From NCBI GenBank assembly GCA_029532415.1, contig JAQOTA010000071.1, positions 558,001 through 622,000 of the forward strand: DNA of 64,000 bases, read 5' to 3'. This DNA comes from Marasmius tenuissimus (Eukaryota; Basidiomycota; Agaricomycetes; Agaricales; Marasmiaceae). Shown piece after piece: positions 34,787 through 51,113 of the stretch. Both the position numbers and the translations under genes were made by a program. The first letter of the stretch is position 1, and each line of letters starts with the position of its first letter. The notes under the pieces are model-generated. The model searched no databases. It was not told the DNA's origin and saw only the letters and a program-made list of their open reading frames with translations.

Positions 34787-37198
34787 GTGCGCAAGATGTA
34801 TCTTCTCCTCCCTTTCCTCTTCATATCGGGTATCGCGGCCGCCAGCCTCGATATCAAGCTCAAAACCGGCGTCTTTCGTGGGGCAGCGACTTCCGGCGGC
34901 CTTGAACAATGGCTTGGGCTACCCTTTGCGCTTCCCCCAGTAGGAGACCTTCGGTTCAAGGCTCCAGTACCTGTTACGCAAGCTAGCAATGCCTTGAAAA
35001 ATGCTACGACCTTTGGAGATGCCTGCCCCCAGCTCTCTTCGTCCAGCCTTGGCGCACCGATATCTGAGGACTGCTTGTATCTGAATGTAAGCCTTTCCAA
35101 AGCTTCCGAACTTTCGAACCTCTTACTGACGAATGGTCGCGTTTCAAAGGTTTTCCGACCTCAAAATACACCAGCGGACGCTGGATTGCCGGTTCTGTTC
35201 TGGATTCACGTAGGTCGCACTCCCTTTCCAACCAGTTCTGCGTTTCTGACCCAATGAAAATTGCAGGGAGGTCAATGGACTTCAGGGTACGCTCAACGAC
35301 AATCATTCGTCCTTGGGTTAACGGTTGCCTGTCGTGTAGCGCCGCTTCGAAAGCAAGCTATAATCCCACTCGTGAGTGTTTTCCCAACAGATCTCGGAAT
35401 ATGTTCTCACTCTCGCACGATCATGTGGCAGGGATGATTCAGCGCAGTGTGAACAACGGCAAGCCCATCATCGTGGTCTCGACGTATGTTCTCTCTCCAG
35501 TCATCAGCCATCTATAGTGTTCTCAAAGGTATCCTGATATAGAAATTACCGGCTGAATACGTTCGGATTCGTAAGTGCTGATAACAGGTTATCCTCTCCT
35601 TACTGACCTCTCTCCAGCTCGCAAGTGCGTCGATGGACCCAAAGGATTTGAACGCCGGACTGCTTGACCAGGTAGAGTCGTTGAGATTCGTCAAGGCAAA
35701 CATCGCCGCCTTCGGCGGAGACCCAGACAAGGTGAATGTCCAGCAAAGTGAGCCGCCCGTCGAATGCTGACTTTGTCCTCCCAACCTCGTACTAGGTCAC
35801 CATTTGGGGACAGGTGAGTAGCATCTGAGTTTCCCCTTCGTGGTCGCGGTATCGCATTGACGTGTGCACGTACCAGTCTGCTGGCGCTGGAAGCGTTCAA
35901 GCACACTTCGTCTATCCGACACCTGACAACCTCTTCCGAGCGGGAATAGGCGAGTCCGCGGTCGGCCCATTGTCAGTCACTTCCATGTGTAGCCTTTGGG
36001 TTGTGTGTTAACCTCGATACCCATCATTGACAGCAAAAACTCCCCCAACGCAAGCACATACGACAAACCCGGTAAACCTTTCGCAAGACTTGTCGCCAAT
36101 GTCGGGTGTTCTCCAGGTCCAAACGCGTTAAGCTGTCTACGTGATGTTCCTTTCAACGTGAGTGTCTCACGCTCTTGTCCTCACCGCGATCGTTTTGACG
36201 TTTCGCTCTTTAGACTTTACTGAACATCAGTAACATCATGATTCGGGGCACTTTGAATACGCAGCTGTGGGAGCCTTCCGTTGGTCCACCGGGAGCTCTC
36301 GTGCCCGAGCGAGCGTCAGCGAGGATTAAACGTGGGGACTTCCTCCGTCTACCTTATCTTGGGGGCACAACAGTACGTGACCTGGTAATTTCATTCCAAG
36401 CTTCGGGTTGACTGTGATCATCCAGAACAACGAGGGCACATCATTTAGCGACACGCTACTGGATCTCAATCTAACCGGCAGAGCACAAGACGATGCTTTC
36501 ATCAACTTCATCGGACATCTGTTCATCGACAACAGCACGATCACCAACGCCACCATCTCAAGGATCCTCGCAATGTGGGGACCGAACGACCCGACTCAGG
36601 GCGCCCCGTTCAATACTGGAGATTCCTTGTTCGACCGTGCAGAAACCTGGTATGGGGATGAAATGTTTTTGGCGCCGCGGAGGTTGTTCTTCCAGAATGG
36701 CTCGGGGAGGCAGCCGATGTTTGCGTACAAGTTCACGGAGTTTGTTCCCGGAAACAGTCGTACTTTCGGTGGTAAGTCGGTTTGTGTTTGGCCGGGTGAG
36801 GACATCGGTTGAAAAACTTCACGCTTTCTAGTTGCTCATGCATCGGACCTTCCGTTACTGCTGGGCTCTGCGCCTCCAAGTGTCGAGAGCGATTTCGCTA
36901 ACCAGATGATTGATGCGTGGATCAACTTTGTCAACGATTTGAATCCTGGTCGTGAGTTTTCGGGCCTTTGCTCCCCTGTCCTCGCATCGCTCATCTTGCC
37001 CTTCCAGCCGCTTGGCCAAGGTACTCCAACAGTAACCCACAGGTGCTACAACTGCAGAGAGGTAATACTACAACAATCCCCGACGGTAAGTCTTAAAGCA
37101 TGTGTGGATACAAGTAACTGATGCGGGTAGTAGACTGGGACCTTGAAAAGGAGCGGTTCTTGAATACAGACGAAGTTTTGGATGAGTTCCAGAAGTGA
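34787..37198 (+). CDS. Second type-B carboxylesterase, secreted
   Basis: The start [18 protein letters not shown] gives a basic n-region and hydrophobic core of a signal peptide; a second in-frame Met lies three codons in. The spliced protein shows [71 protein letters not shown], the nucleophile elbow [13 protein letters not shown], and [12 protein letters not shown] with the likely catalytic His. About ten introns, all short with consensus ends. The end [15 protein letters not shown] stops at 37196-37198. It is divergent from, and only distantly similar to, the minus-strand carboxylesterase, so it is an older paralogue or a separate subfamily. A remnant of its last exon lies at 41682-41761. 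Confidence 0.82.
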
Positions 37199-37554
37199 TC
37201 GCTCGTTTTCTCAGTACTGGAAGCGCTGTAAGTGGGCCGCCAAGCCCAAATTACCAAAAATAGCATTTTCTTTTCCACGCGAACGGTACTGCAGTCCTGA
37301 AACCGACACCACGCTCCCAACACAACTTCGCTCACCTTGATAGTATACATACCTTTTCTCGTGGACCCCGACCCCATCTCTGATGTGCGATACACACTTA
37401 TGATCTGAGTACTCAGCGCGTTGACTACCCATGATACATACGTGATGGAGGTTTTTTCGGTGTCATCACCGCCACTTGCCCCAACATCGCAGTGCTCAAA
37501 TCAAGTCGCTGTTTCGCTTGCTCGCTGAGCTTTTCTTCTCCTTCACTCGCGGAT
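37199..37554. other. Upstream region of paralogue C
   Basis: This 356-bp non-coding stretch follows the carboxylesterase stop. Near 37530-37554 it contains the remains of the start used by D and E: CTGAGCTTTTCTTCTC replaces ATGAGC…, so the original ATG is mutated to CTG. Confidence 0.45.
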
Positions 37555-40500
37555 ATGGATATGGATATGGACATGGATGACAGCGAAGGTGAGGCAGGTT
37601 GCGAAGGTGAGGGTTTTGTCTCTGGAAGCTATCAGAAGGCTTGACTAACCTTCCTGTTGAACTTCAGGACCTCAACTACACAGGTGCAATCTCTCTGGCC
37701 GTGAGGAGGCTCGCAGCAGGGAAACGGGCCACAAATCGTATGCCAGAATGGATAATTCTAATTGTGCGTAATCGAGTTTCCTTTTCGTTGTACATAAGTA
37801 TGTTCAGAGTGAAGTTGAGCAGTTCGCTCCAACGCCGCTGAGACGTTTACGACTGGTTTCGGGCAGGCCCAGAGCCATGCAATCGCAAGCATCTCACCCT
37901 TTGAAGATTCCTTACCATCGTCAAGTCGACTACCCCCTACCCTCCCCATAGGTTACATAACGTCTGGTCCATACGTGGTCTCGCTCGCTGGCCCCTCGCC
38001 TCTCTCACGACGGCCTGACTCCCCGACGTTCGAGGAGTCATGTTCTCCCGGCCTGGCCTGGAATCCCGCGGCAGACACAGCAACCGAGTGCCCCCAAAAC
38101 AATAGAAGCAGTCGGAAACGCAACATGCGCAGGATGTCTCAAGAACGCGGTCACCCTTATGCCCTCGCTTACGATACTCATAATGATGGTAACCGCAACG
38201 AGACATACAATCACTCGCGCGGTACGTTCTTGCGCTCATTTGAATGTCATCACAACGTCTGAATTATCTCGTAGTGTACAAAGAACGTGTGAGTACTCGC
38301 GCATCCGCACGAGCGCTGAAGCAAGTCACGAATACCTTCAACGATTTTAGAAACACAACGAACGGTCGCATAGTAACGCGGAGATCCACCTCCATCTCTG
38401 CGGACGAGAAAGGTGCGTTTGCCATGAATATTAATGGGTACAACTTCTAGCTCAGGTTTTATGGCAAAGCTCTTTATCGGCGAGCGGGCCGTCAAGCTCT
38501 CCGTCCGCCTCTCATACCACTCAATGTTCCTTTCAAGCCCCGCTCCTCAACCGCATACCTTCGCCACCTTCTGAGAAGTCACACAATGAACACGGCACTT
38601 CATTGCCGGCCGGAGAGTCAAAATCTCCATATACCTCCCATACCACTCCATCGCAAGACGTTCTCAACCCCACACCCGCATTACCTTTCGAGAAGTCACA
38701 ACTCTCTATGTTGAGGGAGTCAGCCGTGACTTCTCCGTTCATCTCTCATGCCACTCCAGATTCCTCACAAAGCACTCTCATTAATTCTACGCCCACACCA
38801 CCGTTCCATGGGCCAAATTCTTCGCAGCAAGTCATGGGAGAAGACCAGAAGCGAACGCGAAGTGAACGATATGAATCTTTGTTACTTAGGTGCAAGCTTG
38901 GGTTTCCCCTCTGGAGACCCTCTCCCCGTTATACCGAGGGCGGGGAATATATACCGGACATTGGAAGCGTTGGAGTCTATAATCACGGCCTTCCCTTCAA
39001 CACGCTTTTCAACATGACCCAAGCTCGTGATAGACCGGCCAATATAGACGGTATACCGGAAGGTGTCGACCCCCCTTGCGTTCTGGGACCACGCGCAATA
39101 ACCATCGAGAAGGAATATCATCTACCACGCACCACCTTCATCCAACCTGAAGGGGCGATCTTAGAGCAGGGTGTACAAACTAACAATGAATCAAGGTGAG
39201 TCTCTTTACTCAATACCTTTGCTCCTGTTCTCACTGTTCTATTCCGACACACGACGCAGCGACTTCTTCACTTTTCATTTGGCGGATGCGGGGGGAGCCC
39301 TCTTGATGGTCCCGCATGGAGGTACATTGCAGAAACTAGAGAAGACAACGGAATTTAAGGAGCGTGTGCAACTCCATTGGCGCCAGTGGTACGAGTTCGC
39401 AGGTGAACAAGTGGATCTTGATGGCGGTCAGGTTCTTTGCCTTGTAACAGGCGTTGAAAGATGCTCGGTGTGGGCAATGGCTGCATGGGACTCGATGTCA
39501 AGTTATGCTGGTGGTAAGCCGGGTTCGTTGGAGCTCAGTGTCGACAATCATACTGGGGCTTGCTCATGGGCGTTCCCCCCTGCACGATGCTCTACACAAT
39601 CGTCGACTATCCCCGCGACAAATGGCAATATTGATCCCCGCGAGACCATCTTCATTCGTGGATTTTGGATAGACGGATTGATCGGCGGCCTCACTTCACG
39701 GTCAGATACGTCGTCACTACGAGGCGAAAACGACAATAACGGTGGTGACTCGGGTGGCACCAGAGGCTACTCAGAGAATGCTCCATCATCCAGCAGCTCT
39801 TCTTCCAAAGCGCTATCCTCGACTCATCCTTCTTTTTCTGGTGGCGGACGCTCTGGGACGTCGGGCCAACAACGCCCTGACCCTCCGACAAATGAGACAC
39901 AGATCTTGGAATTCGATCCGGATTTTCTGGATGGCGACGAGCCCGCAATGGTACGTTTTCACTGGTCGATTACTTGTATCACTGACTTTTTACGTGACGT
40001 TTCCCAGGTTACAAACCCTTGTCGAGTCATTAACGAATTCGCTTTTGAGCTGATTGCGAGGATTAGACCTACACTATTGATCACCGGTTGTGCGGCATTC
40101 TCGCACGATGAAGATTGGATTAGTATCGTTAACGATGTACGTACCGAGATATTCTCTCTTTCACCTTGCTAACGATCGAGGCGGACTGTTACGTGCAGTC
40201 TGACGAAGAGCTTCCCCGAGGGGTCGAAATCATTCGACGAATATGTCTTAAGTCCAAGTTCACTATCGAGGGCGGTGGGTGTCATGTTTCGATGCCCGAA
40301 TCAGATCTCAGCGAGCAATAGATACTATACACACCGCATCACTGTCTGATCGAGACAAAGAGCTTCTCGAGCAACGCGAGGCACTACGACAGGGTCAGGG
40401 TGGCTTGGTCTCTGCGCTGGTAGTATTTGTCGAGAACGACAACAGTACGGCCAGCCCTGCCCCAGGTACATTGGTGTCACCGCCTAGTGTTTGTGAGGGC

Positions 40501-41401
40501 AGCGACGTCAGACAACGGCTTGCCACTTGCAGTTTGGACGACACCAACCCGCAGGTTACGATGAGCTCAAGTCCTCGACTCGAGTTACCCTCCATCCCAG
40601 ATGGGAGTTTTGTTCCAGCCCACCCCATATCAGAGGCTTCCGGCGTTTCTCCGTTCGATGCCTCCGTCGAGCTGCCAGTCGTAGATTCCTTGGCCAACAC
40701 CCTGGTCGCTGATAGGAGGCGGGAGCCGCAGTCCTATCCCCGAGTTCAGTTTGATGATGCTGGCACTCTTGGTCCAGAATCTTCCCAGGAGCTCCGAACA
40801 CCCTTCGACTATTACTCAGAACATGTCCTCCAGGTCTGCAGTCAGGCGTACTACACACCACCGGTATCCTATCAACCGACTCTTCCGATAGCTTCGACCA
40901 ACTATCTACATCAATATGCCTCTGGTTCCAACACGCCTTTCGGTTTTGATTCTTACGACTCCCCTACATTACCAAGATCACTTGCGTCGGAGGCGGCTGG
41001 ACCCCAATCAGTGATAGCTCCCCATTCTCCCGTAATCATTCAAAGCACCACATTAGAAGTTCGCAACGTCCCTCTATCCGATGCAAATGTCGAGCGGCCA
41101 ATCGTAGGTTCCATGGCCAACACTTTGGTCGCCAGGTCACTTAGGAGGAGGGAGCCAAAGTACTTCTGCGACGTGCCGGGCTGTACAGCCCAAGGATTTA
41201 CGCAGAAGCACAACTTAGAGTGTAAGTCATCCTAGAAACGATTAGCGGGTATGTGTCGTTGCACTCACTCCATTTTCTCCAGATCATAAGCGATCTCATC
41301 GTAACGAACGGCCGTACCATTGCGACCTCTGCTTCCGGCCATTCGGGGCTAGGAGCAACCTCAACCGGCACATCAATAGAGGAACTTGTCGCCCACCGTG
41401 A
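37555..41401 (+). CDS. Paralogue C: module protein with C-terminal C2H2 fingers
   Basis: The first available start, MDMDMDMDDSE at 37555, is inside the acidic leader of D and E, whose own ATG is lost here. The N-terminal zinc finger is degraded: LHRCNLSGREEARS lacks the second Cys and the His pair. The module is intact from about 38600: YESLLLRCKLGFPLWRPSP, DIGSVGVYNHGLPFN, ADAGGALLMVPHGG, HWRQWYEFAG, then NPCRVINEFAFEL and FSHDEDWISIV. A long Ser/Pro-rich linker leads to two good C2H2 fingers: YFCDVPGCTAQGFTQKHNLE with YHKRSH, and YHCDLCFRPFGARSNLNRH. The stop is at 41399-41401. Splicing of the region 38340-38600 is uncertain. Likely a nuclear, DNA-binding type protein, by analogy only. Confidence 0.65.
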
Positions 41402-41681
41402 TTCTTACATCTATCGCCAAGTTCTCTATCTCTTTCTTTCCCCCCTTATTGGTACTAGAACTGGGCTGCCCATATACACGACAACACTGATCAACGCGAC
41501 GGTGCTGATCGACTCCTTAGCTACTAATATAGGCCTACTTAGATATGGCGACTCTACAATAATTACAAGAGCCTTTCTGTGTGCTGAACCACCGTACAAG
41601 TCCGTTTAAATCCCCATCGTGAGGTCGCGTTTTGCATGCTCGCTCAGACTAGAGTGCACGGATGATTGACGATGCCCTCGG

Positions 41682-41761
41682 TAGACTGGGGAGGACTGGG
41701 ATCGAGTCAAGAAAGAACGGTTCTTGAATACGGATGAGGTGTTGTGTGAATTTCAAAACTA
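41682..41761 (+). pseudogene. Remnant of a carboxylesterase last exon
   Basis: TAGACTGGG…GAACGGTTCTTGAATACGGATGAGGTG matches the last exon of the gene ending at 37198 (same order, ERFLNTDEV reading, then EFQ). Only about 80 bp remain. In both places the matching piece lies a few hundred bases upstream of a module paralogue, C at 37555 and D at 42226, which indicates that the duplicated segment began within this exon. Confidence 0.75.
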
Positions 41762-41891
41762 CAGTCACTATTTCATACTGCATTATTCCTCATGACGCAT
41801 AAGTAGGAATCGGTGTCTACCGGCCCTATGCCATATGAGGTAGTGAACTTGTGGCGGTGGTGGTAGCCATAGCCAATGCACAAATTGAACC

Positions 41892-41940
41892 CCGTTATAT
41901 AAATGGTGTAGTGGCTCCGGGGTTCGATTCCCTGTAATGG
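41892..41940 (+). pseudogene. tRNA-like relic lacking the anticodon arm
   Basis: A 7-bp outer stem can form between CCGTTAT (41892-41898) and GTAATGG (41934-41940), with G-U pairs. Between them are a D-arm-like TGGTGTAGTGG and a clear T-arm CGGGGTTCGATTCCCTG. At 49 bases it is too short for a normal tRNA: the anticodon arm is missing. It may be a deleted tRNA gene or a tRNA-derived repeat end. The next base is A (possible discriminator). Confidence 0.35.
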
Positions 41941-42225
41941 AAATTTACTGCGAGCCACGAATCAGTTTTATGTAAGTATGTACTCAACATTCTTCTTTGA
42001 CCAGCTCCCTGTTAGTACCACTCTTCCAACGTCGACTCTGGCTTAGTCCTTGTAAATTGGTTGCTCACTTCGAGTATGCTTCTCACGCGGACTTGAGATC
42101 TAGACAACGAACGCGCCGACTACCTGAAAATGGGCAAAGGCGTTTATACTGTCACTCGTTGATGGACTGCTACATACTTGTGATACTAAAAATGAATCAA
42201 AATCCCGTTCGCTCAAGCTCCTTTC

Positions 42226-46103
<3,878 letters not shown>

Positions 46104-46840
46104 GATGTGGCTGCCTCACACCTTGAGAGCCTTGGGTTTTCGCGGGGGATAGCGCTCGTCCTGGCGTCTCTCGGCCACACATACTTCGTCACTTGCCGGA
46201 TTTCTGGGTCCACGCAGTTTCGGATCGAGTCAGATAACTTACAAGATCACGAACTTTGCTCGAACCTGGGCGGTCGGGCATCAAGTCACCGTCGATGTGG
46301 TATGTTGAATTAGAAATAGTACTGTCTCATATGTATGATGTATTTATCAGAATGAACAGTCCGCGTGGAAGAATCATGAATCATCAATATATGGTGAAAC
46401 TTCAACCTTCTTCGAGGTTGAAATCGGCATAAACTTGGAGTTGAGAACTCAAATGCTCAGAGGCGGCCGTGACTCGTGAGTTGGGCGCCTGAAAGGTCCA
46501 CTTGCCAGCCAATCGCGGTGGATCCAGTCTCCAGAGGACACTGGCTGAAAATGGCGGTAGAGGTGGCTTTGTGAGGATATAGCGTTGAGGTCAGTTTGAT
46601 TACTTTGCTGGGCAGGGATGGTTCAAAAAAGGTCGTGGTCGAAGTAGACATGTGTAATCTTGAACTCGAAGCTTTGGTACTTTATACTTAGGTCGCAAAT
46701 CTCCGAAACATCACGTGTAATTACCATATAAGGTGCGTAAAAAGCTTACATAAGGAAGAGTTCCTGGCACGGCTAATCAGAGACAACCAACCCTAGGTCC
46801 TGTTTTACACAATTGTACCAGATTGTGCCCAGCTTACAGG
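46104..46840. other. Intergenic, nothing recognised
   Basis: This is the 3' flank of paralogue D. A minus-strand frame at 46457-46651 has no motif and weak coding character. Similarity to the DNMT2 5' region begins just after this stretch. Confidence 0.4.
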
Positions 46841-47076
46841 TCTTGTCGGGAACCTTTCCCTCCTTATATCTCCTGTATTCATGAACGTCCTGGAACTTTA
46901 TGAGCGCGCTGGGCTGAGGATTATCCAAATGAGTTCGAGGTCAATGTCGCGCCGTTCCCGGCACAAATCTCGGCCTGAGCGGAATAGGTGTATTCTTTTG
47001 CATTTTACTGCACAGAACACAAGAAGGCCCACCAACGCGGTTCCAGCTCGAGTCGTACGATTGGGATCAGGTTGAT
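46841..47076 (+). pseudogene. Remnant of the DNMT2 gene start
   Basis: CTTGTCGGGAACC, then ATGAACGTCCTGGAA (46881) and, further on, CAGCTCGAGTCGTACGATTGGGATCAGG match the 5' flank, first codons and second exon of the DNMT2 gene at 51114. The GIGGLHLAL catalytic-loop codons are lost and the frame is broken. It lies directly upstream of paralogue E, mirroring the true gene downstream of E. Confidence 0.75.
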
Positions 47077-47214
47077 ACTTACTGACGATCACAAGTGATG
47101 GTGAGCGCCGACTAATAACTAATGGAGGCAGAGGCATTCCCACTGTCACTCGCTGATGAACTGCTACTGCAATGCTAAAATTGAATCAAAATCCCGCTCA
47201 GTCACGCTCCCCTC

Positions 47215-50200
47215 ATGAGCTCTTCTTCCCACTCGCTCGTAGATATGGACATGGACTTGGATGACAACGATAGCGAGGGTGACGGTGAGTATGATATTGT
47301 ATTGGTACATACACTTTACTGACACAATTGTTTGTGTCTTTCTGTTGGTTTTCAGGCGTTGACGTACGCAAATGTGATTTTCCGGGCTGCCATATAAGTT
47401 TTCGCGAAGAGGAGGAGTGGAAGCTGCATATTAGGACACATATACGGAAAGAATGTGCGTAGCCTGGTCCTCGAACCTCTTCTCAGTTATCTAACGCCCA
47501 GATCGCCATTAGCTCTAGCGGTTAGTTCCAATGTCGCTGGGCCCTCGTCAACGACCCATTACAGCCGGAATGAGACCCGTCGAATCTCAAATACCTCATC
47601 GTCTTCTAGCCGTTTATCCTCTGCTCCTCGCAATGTCTCGTTCGGTGGAGTTTATGCAAGGCCTGATGGAAGAGCGCGCCCGTTTACTACGCCCTCGAGC
47701 TATGACAGCCACCGCCCAGATGGCTTAGTTTCACGCATTCCATATCCTACAAGTTGGATGCGAGAGCCTGACCCACCAGACATAGCAAGTCACAGCCAAC
47801 GCAATGGGAGAAATAGCCGCATCCATGAAGAGCGCAAATTCCATGTCCGAGACCATCCGTATGCTCGTCCCTCCCTTAGAGACGGTTACGACACACTTAA
47901 CGACGGCGACCAGAACGAGACCTACAATGGCTCCCGCGGTGTGTTTTAGTTGTTTGTTTGGTCGGTGAAGATAGGCTAAGTCGTTATACCACGTAGTATC
48001 CAGGAATCGTGTGAGTGTCGCACAGATGCAAGCAGAAGCAATCATTATTCAAATATCCCGATCATTCAGAGATACGACAGAAGGTCGCACAGTAATGCAG
48101 TGGTTCACGTTCACGTTCATGACCAAGGAGCAGGGGGGTTTTATCGAGAAAGGTATGTTCGACCCTCGTGCCTTGAGAGTTATATACTCAAACCCTATGC
48201 TGAAGCTCTCGATCGGCGAGAAGGGTATCAACTTCTTCGTCCAACTCTCACGTTGCTCTACGTTCCTCAGAAGACACCCTTTCCAACCCCATGCCCACAC
48301 CACCCGTCGAGAGGCCACTTAGCCAGAGTCTATCTCGAAGCTCTTCATCGATGAGCAGAGAGTCAGGCTCTCCGTCTGCTAATACCTCTCGTATCACCTC
48401 GAGGACTTCGCAAGACACTCTATACGACTCTACACTCAGATCATCCTTCAACTCGGACTTGTCCCTGCGGCCCAGAAAGAAAGGGAAGGAGCGGACGCGG
48501 ACGCGAAGTAGACGCTACGAATCCTTGTTATTCGAGTGCGGGCTTGGCTTTCCGCTCTGGATACCCTCTCCCCGCTGCACGCCGGACGGCGAATACATGC
48601 CGGAAATCGGAGATGTTGGAGTCTTTTCTCATGGACTCCCTTTTAATACAATCTTTAATATCACCCAATTCCGGACTAGCCTGGCGAACAGAGATGGGAT
48701 ACCAGAAGGCGTCGATCCCCCATGCCCCTTAGAATCGCGATGTGTTACGATCAAGAAGAGATACCATCAACCACGGACTACGCTTTTCCAACCTGAAGGG
48801 GCGATTTCAAGGCAAACAGAGCGAACTGGTGATAGATCGAGGTGTGTCTACCCATTCTTGAACTTTACTTACCGTGTACTCAAGCCCCGGCGTCCGTCAC
48901 AGTGTCTTCACGTTTGATCTGTCGGCAGAAGGAGGAGCCCTTCTGATGCTGCCCCGTGGAGGCACGTTGCAGAAGCTTGAGAAAACATCGGAATTCAAGA
49001 AACGCATACGGCTTTACTGGCGTCAGTGGTACGATTTCGCAGACGGAAAGGTAGACCTTGATAACGGTCAAGCACTCTATCTTGCGACAGGCGTTGAAAG
49101 GTGTTCGGCGTGGGCAATGGCTGCGTGGGACTCGATTTCAAGTTATTCCTATGATGAGTTGGGCTCGTTGGAGCTCACCGTTGACGAGCACACTGGAGCC
49201 TGCTCATGGGCGTTCCCTCCTGCACGGTGCTCTACGCAAACATCGGATCCCCCCACACCGTACAGTTCGCATTCGAATCAGGAGACCGTTTTCATTCGTG
49301 GCTTTCGGATAGACAGGTTCGATGGAAATATCAATCTGCGGTCACCGGCCCTGTCATTGCGACCTGGAAATGAACGGGATGGCGATAGTGATGATGACTC
49401 AAGTTCTAGAGGAAGCAACTCACGGGATCCTCCTCCCTTTGGCGAGTCTTCTTCCAACCCATCGTTATCGGCCGGTTCCTCGCGTTCTGGTAGTGGACGC
49501 TTCAGGGTTTCGAATGCTCAATCCGACTTCCTAGACCCGCCGAAAAACAGAGCACAGATTCTGGAGCTGAATCTAAATCTCTCTAGTGACGAAGATGATC
49601 TCGTACGTTCTCCACATAATTCGAGCGAATCCTAACCCATTTTGTAATCCTGTTCCCAGATTACTCATCCCTGCGAAATCATCAACAAATTTGCCTTCGA
49701 ACTACTTTCCAGGGTCAAACCAACTTTGTTGGACAGCGGTTGTGTGGCGTTCTCGCATGACGAGGACTGGATTAGCATCATTCGAGATGTATGAATTTGC
49801 GATTTTCCTTCGTTGCTCTTGTTGACACTACGTTTACAGTCCGATGAGGAGTTCCCGTCAGATGTCGAGATTGTCCGACGAATATGCTCCAAGTTCCAAT
49901 TCACCATCGATGGAGGTAGGTCTTGCGATTGAGATTGTCCTGATTGGAACTCACAAACCAGTAGATGCTATATACACTGTCGCCATGAGCGATTCAGACA
50001 AAGGACTTCTCGAGCGACGCGAGACATCACGATTCCATAATCACGCCAGTGGGATTCCTGTGCTGGTGGTGTTCGCAGAGAGCGACAGCGGTAGGGTCAG
50101 CCCTGCCTCAGACGCATTAGTGTCGCATTATAGTGCTTATGAGGATGAAGACCTCAGGCCACGGCATATCACTCGCAGTCGGTACGACACCGACGTGCGC

Positions 50201-50845
50201 GCCAGGATGAGCCTCAGTCCACCGCCGCCGCCGCCACCGCCACCACCCTTGGTCAAGGCTGAGACTCCGCAGGATGCGGTCTCTGTCCTGAGCCCATTCA
50301 ATGGGGTGAAAACATTCGTGTCTTCGCCTGCTATTTCCACGGCCAATTATAGCCCTTTGTCAAACGCATCATATTTCTCGACTAGGAGCAGCGTGGGGAC
50401 TCTTGTTGACCTCAGTGACCGGGCATACGAGAGGGAGGAATCTAGAGGGCGTTCTATTCTCTTCACACCAGGCCTAACCGATGAGCCATCACATACTGGG
50501 CAAGTCCCTGCCAACAGCCACGATATCATCAATTCCAGGATTCGGCCTGTGGTTGCATCGGCGAGCGTTGCCGCGGCGAGTCAGGCCAGGAGAAAGAAAG
50601 AACCGATCTTTATCTGTTCCGTAGCGGGTTGCAACCAACGTTTTACTGCCAAGCATAATCTTAAGAGTAAGTGCTCTTACCTCCAATCTTCCAAACCAGC
50701 TCTCGTTAACGGTACGGCGGCAGATCACGTCAACGCCCATTCGGGAATCAGGCCTTTTGCGTGTTCTTTTTGCGCTAAAGAGTTCACGACGAAGCATGTC
50801 TTAAACAGACACGAGAAGACCTGCAAAGCTGCCCAGCCTGAGTAA
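47215..50845 (+). CDS. Paralogue E: module protein with N- and C-terminal C2H2 fingers
   Basis: MSSSSHSLVDMDMDLDDND, one intron, then the N-terminal finger CDFPGCHISFREEEEWKLHI…H (about residues 30-52). A Ser/Arg-rich stretch follows, then the module: YESLLFECGLGFPLWIPSP, EIGDVGVFSHGLPFNTIFN, SAEGGALLMLPRGG, YWRQWYDFADGKVDLDNGQ, GACSWAFPPARCSTQ, FIRGFRIDRFDG, HPCEIINKFAFELL and FSHDEDWISII. The last exons hold a run of nine prolines (50220-50250) and the fingers FICSVAGCNQRFTAKHNLK + HVNAHSG and FACSFCAKEFTTKHVLNRH. The gene is the best preserved of the array. Each conserved block lies in the same exon as in C and D. Function is unknown; the finger pairs suggest a nuclear factor. Confidence 0.78.
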
Positions 50846-51113
50846 CGGCCTTCCGACCGACTGAGGCGAGGCATCCTGGCGTGTCGTCAATGCGACAGTA
50901 CATGCTAGCCCAAATCGCCATCCTGTGGCACCGTTCCAGTTATATATTTATCTTTTCCGGTTTATGATTAGCGTAATTTATTGTTCGCCTGTCCGTGACT
51001 CCGTATGTAGCTTCAGAAATTGCGATCGTCATCAAGATCTTATCCTGATTGATAAGGAGCCAAACGGCCTTGTCGGGAACCCTCACCTCCTTTTCTGTTG
51101 AGCACCACAAAGC
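50846..51113. promoter_or_regulatory. Spacer and DNMT2 upstream region
   Basis: A short intergenic stretch. Its right part (CTTGTCGGGAACCCTCACCTCC) is shared with the DNMT2 remnant at 46841, so this conserved piece may belong to the DNMT2 promoter or leader. Confidence 0.4.

Larger units (their letters stand above)
41402..42225. other. Spacer between C and D with two relics
   Basis: This spacer has no gene. It holds a remnant of a carboxylesterase 3' end (41682-41761) and a tRNA-like hairpin sequence (41892-41940), listed separately, followed by the upstream region of paralogue D. Confidence 0.5.

Noticed and set aside
50220..50250. CCG/CCA run as a stand-alone microsatellite or minus-strand glycine-rich gene
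   Set aside because: It is in frame within the last part of paralogue E and encodes a proline run; the minus-strand poly-Gly frame is a shadow.
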